Source of the DNA: Paraburkholderia madseniana | GTDB taxonomy: Bacteria; Pseudomonadota; Gammaproteobacteria; Burkholderiales; Burkholderiaceae | Direction of reading: 5' to 3' | DNA: 64,000 bases | Assembly: GCF_009690905.1 (NCBI RefSeq) | Contig: NZ_VOSW01000007.1 | Span: 84,600-148,599, forward strand | Part shown: in pieces, positions 47,892 through 55,023 of the stretch | Position numbering within the stretch: the stretch's first letter is position 1 | How the letters are laid out: the number at the start of each line of letters is the position of its first letter | Notes under the pieces: model-generated | The model's input: the letters and a program-made list of their open reading frames with translations, nothing else | The model's database searches: none | Told to the model about the DNA's origin: nothing | Position numbers and translations under genes: made by a program

Positions 47892-47928
47892 AAAAGGGTT
47901 ACAAGCGATTCGCTTGTAACCCTTTTTT
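47892..47928 (+). terminator. Perfect 16-bp intrinsic terminator
   Basis: AAAAGGGTTACAAGCG (47892-47907) and its exact reverse complement (47911-47926) flank an ATT loop, followed by further T residues. It immediately follows the tRNA-like sequence. Confidence 0.85.
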
Positions 47929-48265
47929 GTTTTGCGGACTCACCTTAACCACGATGCACCGACTTGCCGAATGTTAGGTTTGAGTAGACTACATAGTAGT
48001 ACTAATGACATTGTACGAAACGTCGGCGCCTTCGGGTTGCGTCTTCCATTGTGTTCCAAGCGCAATCACGCGACGCGAAGGCTGGCGTCGTTGTCGGGAA
48101 GCTTCGATACCGTTCGGTATGCCAACCTTAAGGATCCTGTTGAGCGGAGAGGGATAGGCCGGACATCCGCCGCAGGAGGCTCGATTTCCGCTTCGTTGCG
48201 AAGCGGACGGCGACTGTTGCTCTATAACGCCTTAGCACCGACATATCCTCGAAAGACCTGAAAGT
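47929..48265. other. Intergenic stretch of low GC, no gene seen
   Basis: A frame on the plus strand (47932-48261) has no ribosome binding site, no conserved motif and unlikely codon use, so it is not called. The composition suggests horizontally acquired DNA. Confidence 0.4.
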
Positions 48266-49170
48266 ATGACCTCCTCTCTGCCTAAGACTTTCGCCACACT
48301 GCTTCAGTATGGACTTCCCAACGACTTTGCTAAGAGGGTGCATGACGCAGGCCTCACAGTGACCAAGGCGCGCGCACTTAGCATTACGGATCTGATTTCA
48401 AAGTACGGCCTTTCCCCTTCTGAGGCGAAGTTACTAACCGAAAGCGTACGACGTCAACCGATTGACCCCGATGTCGTAAATCTGTTGCTTCAGCGAAGCA
48501 ATTTTCTATGTAATGTCTGCAAGGGAGACAAGGGCGTCTCATATATCCTTCACCACATCGTGGAATATGAGCAGACACAGGACAACACCTATGACAATCT
48601 GGTGGTCCTGTGTCCGAACGATCATGACTTGGCGCATCAACGTGGCTTGACCCTACGCATTACGGTTGATCAGTTGCGCCAAGCGAAAGAGGATTGGGAG
48701 CACCAAGTCAAGGTCGCAAACGCCCAGCGTGCTGCGCAGAAGAAAGACATAAACGACGATGCCATCGATTACGGACACGTCTGTCAGGTAGCCGGTAATC
48801 CGTCAGCTCGGCAGTCCGTCGAAATTCTGCCGCAGTTGCAAGAGAAGTATCCGCAATACCTACGCCCCGAGATGACCTCTGTCCAGTTCGTCCAGTCCCA
48901 AGACCGGTGCCACCTTGAAATTACAACGGCCGACCGGGTCCGTGACTACCTAGTTGACGAAACAAGCAAGCGCACCGACTTGACTTTCGTCTCAGGCGGT
49001 TCGGAGCGTTTTTCAGCCCCGGCAGTCCGATCACCGAGAATGTACGCCGCTTCATCTCGGAGTTCGATGAGGTGTCGATCATTCACTGCACCGACTTGTT
49101 CACCAACGAGGCGGCGACCCGGATCGACGAACTTTGGCGGCGGTGCAGCGTTGTCCCGGGTAGCCTGTAG
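48266..49170 (+). pseudogene. HNH endonuclease-domain protein, frameshifted
   Basis: The first 240 or so residues contain an HNH-type metal-binding nuclease core: C82-x-x-C85, H96-H97, N111, C116, H120 and H124. At a run of five T bases (49009-49013) the frame slips. In the frame as written the protein degenerates into Ser/Arg-rich sequence ending at 49213. With one extra T, it continues coherently as ERFFSPGSPITENVRRF and beyond, ending LWRRCSVVPGSL at 49168-49170. So this is a one-base deletion in a homopolymer, or a sequencing error. Its role is unknown; it could be a defence or mobile-element nuclease. Lower GC than the core genes suggests transfer. Confidence 0.65.
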
Positions 49171-49259
49171 TGGGCGTGGTGTAGCGGCGGAGGGTTGCCG
49201 AATCGGGCTATGAAGGTGGGCGGCTTCGGCCGCTAGGTAACTGCTTTCAGCCGATGCTG

Positions 49260-49508
49260 TTAAAAAAGTCGCTGCGCGGCGTTTCTGGCAATCGCGGCGG
49301 TTGTGGGCCCATCGCGGTCGAAGGCATTGATAAGAAGCGACTCCTTCTCCGTCGGCGCCGCCGGATGCCAGCCCTCGACGGACAAACCAAGCCCCTTAAG
49401 AACGCTAGCAAACCGCCAGAGCTTGCCATACTCGACCCCGATATCGGGCAATCGCTGCTTGGTTAGCCGATAGGTCAGATCGAAGTTCAATTCAATACGC
49501 CCTTTCAC
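49260..49508 (-). pseudogene. Truncated Imm52-like immunity gene (third copy)
   Basis: The 82-aa frame (GTG start) aligns with the first third of the full-length immunity protein at 49553-50269: xLxFDLTYRL, LPDIGVEYGKLWRFAS, GWHPAA and AFDRDGPTTAAIA. It stops just where the paralogue continues into its central GAWNGIEG region. About 160 residues are missing. It lies 44 bases after the intact copy, so it is probably a decayed tandem duplicate. Confidence 0.6.
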
Positions 49509-49552
49509 GGTTTGCGCGGATAGCGGTTTCCCATGTTCGCAGATGGCCTCGC

Positions 49553-50269
49553 TTAAAGTTCCGTATACAGCGGAAGCAGATCCTGATCGACGAGTCTCTT
49601 TTCGATAGCGTTCGCCACGGCTACATGTTCCTTGTTCGTCGCAGAGAAAGGCTCATCAATCACACTGACAATGATGGTGCCCTTCTGCCGCTTGCCGTCC
49701 ATCACAGGAATAAGATCACGTGCCTCCGGAATTTGCGCGGCGGTGAGGACGCGCGGCAAATAGAGCATCCATCCAGCGCCCGGCCGTTTTTCAAAAACTC
49801 TGTATTCCGATGAATACCGGAACGATCCGACTTCAACACTCAGCGCCGGCCAGATATGGGTCGCCTCGGTCACGATATCTGCCACGACATCACATTCTGC
49901 AAGAGACATGACGCCTTTAGTCTGCAGGCTTAAGACGCACAAACCACTCACAGACAGTTGGTCCGTGAAAGCCGCGCCCCCGTTGCCTTCGATACCGTTC
50001 CACGCGCCAAACGAGCGTACGTGCGGATTCGCCTGCTTTTCGGCCTTTGCCATTGCTATGGCAGCAGTGGTCGGTCCGGTGGAATCGAAAGCCCGGTTGA
50101 GAAGTGACGCTTTCACGTTGTCCGCTGGCGGAAACCAGCCATCGATCGGAAAACCCGCGACTTGCAATGCGCTCGCAAATTGCCACAACCGGTGATACTC
50201 AGTTTCGATCGTCGGCAATTCGGGCGCGGACAGACGAAAAGTCAATTCGAGGTTCAGACTGTAATTCAT
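49553..50269 (-). CDS. Imm52-family immunity protein (copy 2, cognate candidate)
   Basis: A 238-aa cytoplasmic protein. It shares with the 50901-51632 product the layout LPTIETEYHRLWQFA, GWFPPAD, AFDSTGPTTAAIAMAKAE, FGAWNGIEG, PGAGWMLYLPR, IPEAR-LIPVMDG and a C-terminal RLVDQDLLPLYTEL. I recognise this as the Imm52 type of polymorphic-toxin immunity protein, which is typically found beside Tox-REase-5 nucleases. It begins 18 bases after the toxin gene stop, the standard place for the cognate antitoxin, and should neutralise the toxin in the producing cell. Confidence 0.75.
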   Translation of the reverse strand: MNYSLNLELTFRLSAPELPTIETEYHRLWQFASALQVAGFPIDGWFPPADNVKASLLNRAFDSTGPTTAAIAMAKAEKQANPHVRSFGAWNGIEGNGGAAFTDQLSVSGLCVLSLQTKGVMSLAECDVVADIVTEATHIWPALSVEVGSFRYSSEYRVFEKRPGAGWMLYLPRVLTAAQIPEARDLIPVMDGKRQKGTIIVSVIDEPFSATNKEHVAVANAIEKRLVDQDLLPLYTEL

Positions 50270-50287
50270 GATGTCGTCAATTCCAGT

Positions 50288-50875
50288 TCACTGAAGCGGG
50301 CGCAGCTCAGTTCGAATAAGTGGAGCGGCTAGCGTGAAAGCTCGCGTGAAATAACGGTAACTCAATCGCTGCATGAAATACCAGTGAAGCTGGGCGGGCG
50401 GATTGGCTACCACGATACCGTTTTGGGTAGACGCTTGGTCGACCATTTTTCGGACCCCGGAAACTCTGAAAAAAAATTTCGGCTCACCCGTCTCCGGATC
50501 AAAAAACTGATCATAATTCGCCTTTGCCTCTTCCAGCTGACACAGCGACGCACGAAACCCATCGAAGTCGAGCCCGCTGAAACTCCACTCCGTATTCGGC
50601 GCGAAGCCTGTCACCTGCGCCTGATACGTGCGCGAGGTGTCTGACATATTCCAGTTACGCGTCACGAGGTTACCCGCATCCGGTGGACACTTCTTGCACG
50701 CTTCGTCTGTCTTCGGCATGGTTCGCGCGACCGGTTGGGTCTTGCTCTTGTCTTGCGCCTGATCGCCGGATAACGACAGGATTCCCGCAACAGCGGTCCC
50801 GCCTAGCAAAGCGGGGAATGCTTCGGCAAGCAATGCGCCCGCTCCTTCGATGAGCGGAATTGCCAATACAGCCAT
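50288..50875 (-). CDS. Tox-REase-5 family nuclease toxin, type VI secretion cargo
   Basis: A 195-aa protein. A hydrophobic N-terminal segment (about 2-35) is followed by the Tox-REase-5 domain (about 58-195): CKKCPPDAG, WNMSDTSRTYQAQVTGF, WSFSGLDFDGF, EEAKANYDQFF, and a C-terminal PAQLHWYFMQRLSYRYF. Within the restriction-endonuclease fold, D103 or D105 and E116-x-K118 are the likely catalytic residues. It lies between two Imm52 genes and downstream of PAAR and DUF4123 genes, so it is expected to be loaded on the PAAR/VgrG spike and injected into competitors to degrade DNA. The hydrophobic N-terminus may bind a chaperone or the adaptor. Confidence 0.78.
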   Translation of the reverse strand: MAVLAIPLIEGAGALLAEAFPALLGGTAVAGILSLSGDQAQDKSKTQPVARTMPKTDEACKKCPPDAGNLVTRNWNMSDTSRTYQAQVTGFAPNTEWSFSGLDFDGFRASLCQLEEAKANYDQFFDPETGEPKFFFRVSGVRKMVDQASTQNGIVVANPPAQLHWYFMQRLSYRYFTRAFTLAAPLIRTELRPLQ

Positions 50876-50900
50876 CAGTTACTCTCCCGTCAAATCGATT

Positions 50901-51632
50901 TCACAGATCCGTGAACCGCGGCAACAGGTCTAGATCCACGAGTCTTCTCTCAATGGCATTCGCGGATGCAACATGCTCCGCGTTATCGATGCGAAAAGCG
51001 CCATCATCGACGCTAACGACGATCGTTCCCGTCCAATGCCCGCCTTCCATCACGGGTATCAACCTGCGCGCCTCGGGCACCTGAGCGTGTGCGATTTCGC
51101 GCGGCAGGTACAGCATCCACCCTGCGCCGGGCCGATCGTCGAACACCTGTTGTCTCGCAAAATATCTATACGAACCGACCTGAATGCTCGATGCAGGCCA
51201 GATGCGGGTCATATCGTGCAGCACTGCCACGACCACAGCCGGATCGAACAAGCTGGCGATGCCGTCGGAATCGACTTCGCAGATACACAATCCCGCGACG
51301 TCAAGCAGATCGGTCATCACTACGCCGCCCGGTCCTTCTATTCCGTTCCATGCGCCCAAACCTCTCAGACCGGGATAGTAGTCCTCAGCCGCCTTTGCCA
51401 TCGCAAGCACCGCTTCGGTCGGACCTGAGGCGTCGAATGCCTTGATGCGACGCGACGCCTGCGGAGTGCTCGACGGAGGGTGCCAGTCATCCACACTCAA
51501 TCCGGTTTTTTGAGCGAAACAGCGAGCTTCTACAACCATCCATAGCTCTTCATGGGAAGGAAGTTCCTCTTGCTGCAACCGGGAGCTCAGGCGAATGTTA
51601 AGGTCTGCCGTGATCCTCCTCCAGGCTCGCAA
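50901..51632 (-). CDS. Imm52-family immunity protein (copy 1)
   Basis: A paralogue of the 49553-50269 product, about 243 aa, located upstream of the toxin. Shared segments include AFDASGPTEAVLAMAKAAE, LGAWNGIEGPGG, RPGAGWMLYLPREI and RRLVDLDLLPRFTDL. The start is odd. Aligned with its paralogue, the first residue would be the ATC at 51614, directly behind GGAGGAGG; the only standard start codon upstream is a TTG at 51632. An immunity gene ahead of the toxin may protect against a related effector of rivals. Coordinates assume the TTG. Confidence 0.7.
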   Translation of the reverse strand: MRAWRRITADLNIRLSSRLQQEELPSHEELWMVVEARCFAQKTGLSVDDWHPPSSTPQASRRIKAFDASGPTEAVLAMAKAAEDYYPGLRGLGAWNGIEGPGGVVMTDLLDVAGLCICEVDSDGIASLFDPAVVVAVLHDMTRIWPASSIQVGSYRYFARQQVFDDRPGAGWMLYLPREIAHAQVPEARRLIPVMEGGHWTGTIVVSVDDGAFRIDNAEHVASANAIERRLVDLDLLPRFTDL

Positions 51633-51662
51633 TGCGAACGCCGCCGATAGCCAACACAGCCA

Positions 51663-52013
51663 TCACCGCGTCTCCCTATCCCTATCAATCAACTTCCGCC
51701 GCGTCACCGCCAGCAGATCTTCAAACCGCTCCTCAACCGGTCGTCCCGGCTTCGCGAGCCAAGCCGCGATCCCCGGCTTGCGATAAAACTCTGGCACATC
51801 CGCTTCGACATAAAGAAACTCCACCAACTCCTTGTCCTGCTGAAACCCCATGCGCTTCGCGTCCCCATACGCCCGCACCAGGCGGTCGAGCAAGGTCGGA
51901 TCGTCGGCGTAACGCGGGGCGTCGCGCACGATATCGTCGCGAATCGTCGTGACAAAATTGCGTTCGTCGCTCGCGCACAAAGCGGCCCATTGTTCTGCGG
52001 TCAGTTCAAGCAT
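51663..52013 (-). CDS. Small DUF4123-linked type VI secretion partner, unknown function
   Basis: A 116-aa, mostly helical protein (MLELTAEQWAALCASDERNF...) with no motif that I can name. It overlaps the DUF4123 gene by eight bases, and its stop lies 30 bases before the immunity gene. Small proteins of this kind are frequent beside DUF4123 adaptors and may help load cargo. Its function is not known. Confidence 0.65.
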   Translation of the reverse strand: MLELTAEQWAALCASDERNFVTTIRDDIVRDAPRYADDPTLLDRLVRAYGDAKRMGFQQDKELVEFLYVEADVPEFYRKPGIAAWLAKPGRPVEERFEDLLAVTRRKLIDRDRETR

Positions 52014-52506
52014 GGTGAGAGACGTGAAAGCGTTTGCCATCCGCGAGGCCGTGCCACTCGTCCACATCGCCGAAATAAGCGCGACGTCTTTCGGTGTCGA
52101 GCGCATTGAAGAGCGGCACGAAAACACGCGGATCCCAGAACCGGAGCAACGCAATCTTGCCATTCGGCAGTTTGCTGTTGAGCTTGCGTTGCAGTGTCCG
52201 CACGAGCGACTCGATATCCTGCGTGCTGAACAACCACATCACACCAGGCCGCGCTGTTTCCAGTTCATCGAGTGAAGCCACCACGTCGGCATCGGGTTGC
52301 GCGATGTCGACAAGCCATGGTCCAGCGGATGCCAATGGCTCATCTTCTGTCCCGGCGAAAAGCGTGTGCACAGTGCCCCAGCGGCGCCGCAAGCTGCAGC
52401 CGAAATGCTGTTCGTACTGCAGGCCATCGACCAGCGCATACGCACGCAGCCCCGGCGCATCCGCACGCAAACGCTCCAGCCGTTCAGCGAGAGTCGTTGG
52501 GATCAT
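52006..52506 (-). CDS. DUF4123 domain type VI effector adaptor (Tap/TEC type)
   Basis: A 166-aa cytoplasmic adaptor. The DUF4123 pattern is LRAYALVDGLQYEQHF, LFAGTEDEPLASAGPWLVDI and the C-terminal LLRFWDPRVFVPLFNALD. These proteins dock effectors onto VgrG or PAAR. The ATG at 52506 overlaps the PAAR stop as ATGA; the frame upstream to 52770 lies inside the PAAR gene and is not used. It presumably loads the Tox-REase-5 toxin. Confidence 0.83.
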   Translation of the reverse strand: MIPTTLAERLERLRADAPGLRAYALVDGLQYEQHFGCSLRRRWGTVHTLFAGTEDEPLASAGPWLVDIAQPDADVVASLDELETARPGVMWLFSTQDIESLVRTLQRKLNSKLPNGKIALLRFWDPRVFVPLFNALDTERRRAYFGDVDEWHGLADGKRFHVSHHA

Positions 52507-52892
52507 GAGCGCACGACAGTGGAAGCGCCCGTTTCTGCGGCATGAGCGAGGCACTCGCGACACAAGGTCGGCGCGACTTTGGACCCCGCCGCCGCGGCTG
52601 TCGTGCCCTGCATTGACGCAGGTACATTGCCGGTGGTCTCGGATTGCGCGGCGATCAACACCGCACCGCACGAGGTCTTGTCGCCATGAAAAGCGAGCGG
52701 CACACCTTCCACGGTCATCGCCGGATTCTGCGATGTCACAATCGGAAACGTGCCGTCGCATTTCGGACAATGGACGAGGTCACCGAGCCGCGCGGCGCGC
52801 CGTCCGCTGTCGCCGACGCCGATGGTCGCCGAAGCGGAAACGATCTTGCCGCCGTGCGACGTGCTATCGCCTTCACATGCGATCGAAGTCAT
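52503..52892 (-). CDS. PAAR-domain spike-tip protein
   Basis: A 129-aa protein. Its N-terminal 95 residues carry the PAAR features: an initial GDSTSHGGKIVSAS, a GD-LVHCPKCDGTF zinc-ligand segment and a final VEGVPLAFHGDKTSCGA. It sharpens the VgrG spike and can carry the downstream toxin. The C-terminal 35 residues contain CRECLAHA, which may be an additional binding tail. It is coupled by ATGA overlap to the DUF4123 adaptor gene. Confidence 0.83.
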   Translation of the reverse strand: MTSIACEGDSTSHGGKIVSASATIGVGDSGRRAARLGDLVHCPKCDGTFPIVTSQNPAMTVEGVPLAFHGDKTSCGAVLIAAQSETTGNVPASMQGTTAAAAGSKVAPTLCRECLAHAAETGASTVVRS

Positions 52893-52935
52893 AAGTCACC
52901 TGCCGTCAATCTCGAATGTCGAATCACGTTCAAAG

Positions 52936-53868
52936 CTAGGTCCGTTTGCTGCGGCGCCCACCGCTGAAGTCCACGGTGCTGACAAAGAACACACCAACGG
53001 CGAAGAACGGCAAGCCGATGACAAAGAGGATGGCAGGCAGTCCCCAGTGCTCCCAGAAGCTGTCGATCATCGCGCGATCGGGCGTATTCGCATCGTAGAG
53101 AACACTGACCTCATCACCGCTGCCGAGATCGTTATGCGATGACGACGACCCCTGGGCAAAGGTGACTTCTTTCCCCGTCGCGGTTTTGAACGCGACAATC
53201 GCCGAGTACATGTGCGAGCGCGGCTGATAAGGCCGCTCGGCTTCCTGGACTTCGACGACTTTGCCTGTCGTGCGCGTATAGCTTCCAACGATCTGCCGTT
53301 CGCGCATCGCCGAAGCGGCAGCGCCCAGCAGAAATCCCGCGCCGATGACAATAGGAATCAGGCAGATCAGTAGATTCTGTCGGCCGCGTTTGCGCCTCGC
53401 CTGCGAGTACGACGAAGGCGCGACATGTTTAACCTTGCCGCGCTCGATTACGAACATCACCGCGCCAATCGCTGAAAACACCACGCTGAGCAACATCACT
53501 ACGCCGACAGGAAACCAGCGCTGCCCAAAGTCGTCGATGATCGCCGAGCGTGCGGGGTTCGCAGGGTCGTAGAACACGCGCAACGTTTGGCCGATATCGT
53601 AGGCCGGCTGCGTCGACGACGTCTGGCCCGTGATCTGTTCGCGCTCGCCGCGTGCGGTCGTGAAGACAATCACGGGTTGATACGAACGCCAGCTCCGGCC
53701 GCCCTGGTCGTAACTCACCACGGTTCCTTCGGCGACCGTCATGCGATGCGTGGCGATCAGCGAAGACACGAGCCAGCACAGCGAAAAAAGCAGCGCGCCG
53801 AGACTGAGCGTCAGGATGACGAGCGTGCTTCGGCTGTGCGGCGACGGGGCGGCGGCTGAATTCATCAT
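52936..53868 (-). CDS. Membrane protein with two DUF3592 domains
   Basis: A 310-aa inner-membrane protein with four transmembrane helices (about 15-38, 118-140, 164-188 and 278-300). Two repeated soluble domains of the DUF3592 type lie between them: each reads VVSYDQGGRSWRS-like or VVEVQEAERPYQ-like, then YQPVIVF/YSAIVAFKTATG and DIGQTLRVFYDPANP/GSGDEVSVLYDANTP. It is probably an internal duplication. It sits between the PAAR and formylglycine-enzyme-fold genes. A role in immunity or cargo handling is possible but unproven. Confidence 0.7.
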   Translation of the reverse strand: MMNSAAAPSPHSRSTLVILTLSLGALLFSLCWLVSSLIATHRMTVAEGTVVSYDQGGRSWRSYQPVIVFTTARGEREQITGQTSSTQPAYDIGQTLRVFYDPANPARSAIIDDFGQRWFPVGVVMLLSVVFSAIGAVMFVIERGKVKHVAPSSYSQARRKRGRQNLLICLIPIVIGAGFLLGAAASAMRERQIVGSYTRTTGKVVEVQEAERPYQPRSHMYSAIVAFKTATGKEVTFAQGSSSSHNDLGSGDEVSVLYDANTPDRAMIDSFWEHWGLPAILFVIGLPFFAVGVFFVSTVDFSGGRRSKRT

Positions 53869-53898
53869 GAGTGGACGGTTGGAGCGTGCGTGCGCATC

Positions 53899-54981
53899 TC
53901 ACTGACCTGTTGGCGAAGACTGGTTGAGCACGCATCGAAACCCGAGATCGGCCTTCGCGGTATCGGGCGCGAAGCCCGTGCGGTCGATGACGAGTCGCGT
54001 GCGGCTATCGGTTGCATACCGGACGCTGCGCAGGCTGCCTCGCTCCGGACCTCGCGGATCGTGCGCCGCCGCGTGGCTATAGTATTTCTTGTCGAACCAG
54101 TCATAAGTCCATTCCTTGCCGCGGCCGAACACGTCCGACACGCCCAGCCGATTGTCGCCATACGTGCCTACCGGCCGGCTAACCAGCGGCTCCGGGCTGG
54201 TGCCGTTCTCTTCCATTTTGTCGATGATGTTGTCGAGCTGTTCGAGGTTGTATTTGCCGTCGACAACCGGCACCGCGGCGCTGGGAATCACCCATAACTC
54301 GCCGCGCGAACGTGCTGCATATTCCCACTGCGCCTCAGTCGGCAAATCGACTGGCAGACTCACGAGCGTACCGACCCATGCGCAGAAATCGCGCGACTGT
54401 TGCCACGTGATATGCGCCACGGGGTAGTCGGGAAAACGGAACTCCAGGTCTTCGTGTTTGCTGATCGCGATCGGCGGCAAGCCATTGGCGCGTGTGTAAA
54501 GGTCATAGTCGGCGTAAGTCACGCGATGCTTGAAAATCGAGTAACTGTCGAGCGTCACATTGTGTGCGGGCGCGGCGCCGTCGTTGGCGGAGTAGGGCAG
54601 TCTGTCCTGCGACTTTTCCGGACCGAAATCGCCCATCAGGAACTGGCCGCCTTTGACGAAGACCAGTTCGCGATGCACCTTGTCCTTGAATCTGGCGAGT
54701 TCGTCATTAGAAGGCGGCGGCAACGACTTGAAGTAATCCTGCAAGATGCGGATGGTGTCGTCGTAGGGCTTACCGGTTCCCCAGTTCAGCACAGTGCTGA
54801 GATGTTCCCACGTGTCCTTCTTCGGTGACGGTGTCGTAATCTCGCGGATCAATTGATCTTTGTCAGCGGGTGCGTTCACGTCGACTTTCTGTGCAAAAAC
54901 GCTGCCCGACAACAGCAACGATATTCCGGCAACCAATAGCGCCCGTGATTTCTCTTGAGCCAGACGAGACCGATAACCCAT
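53899..54981 (-). CDS. Secreted formylglycine-generating-enzyme-fold (SUMF1/PvdO-like) protein
   Basis: A 360-aa exported protein. Residues about 12-31 are a signal peptide (ending SGSVFAQ). The C-terminal FGE-sulfatase domain (about 108-355) has FVKGGQFLMGDFG, PAHNVTLDSYSIFKHRVTYADYDLY, PVAHITWQQSRDFCAWVG, LPTEAQWEYAARS and the closing LGFRCVLN. Such proteins occur beside VgrG genes, sometimes as immunity proteins of lipase or membrane-active effectors (the Tli-like type). That would fit its place directly downstream of the uncharacterised 695-aa protein. Catalytic activity is not implied. Confidence 0.75.
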   Translation of the reverse strand: MGYRSRLAQEKSRALLVAGISLLLSGSVFAQKVDVNAPADKDQLIREITTPSPKKDTWEHLSTVLNWGTGKPYDDTIRILQDYFKSLPPPSNDELARFKDKVHRELVFVKGGQFLMGDFGPEKSQDRLPYSANDGAAPAHNVTLDSYSIFKHRVTYADYDLYTRANGLPPIAISKHEDLEFRFPDYPVAHITWQQSRDFCAWVGTLVSLPVDLPTEAQWEYAARSRGELWVIPSAAVPVVDGKYNLEQLDNIIDKMEENGTSPEPLVSRPVGTYGDNRLGVSDVFGRGKEWTYDWFDKKYYSHAAAHDPRGPERGSLRSVRYATDSRTRLVIDRTGFAPDTAKADLGFRCVLNQSSPTGQ

Positions 54982-55023
54982 GCAGCACCACTCCTATATT
55001 CTCTATTGAACCGATGTCGCCGC

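Noticed and set aside
47932..48261. 109-codon open frame after the tRNA-like sequence
   Set aside because: It has no ribosome binding site, no recognisable motif and unusual codon use.
51949..52894. Plus-strand frames across the PAAR and DUF4123 genes
   Set aside because: They oppose well-supported, overlapping type VI genes on the minus strand and have Ser/Arg-rich composition.
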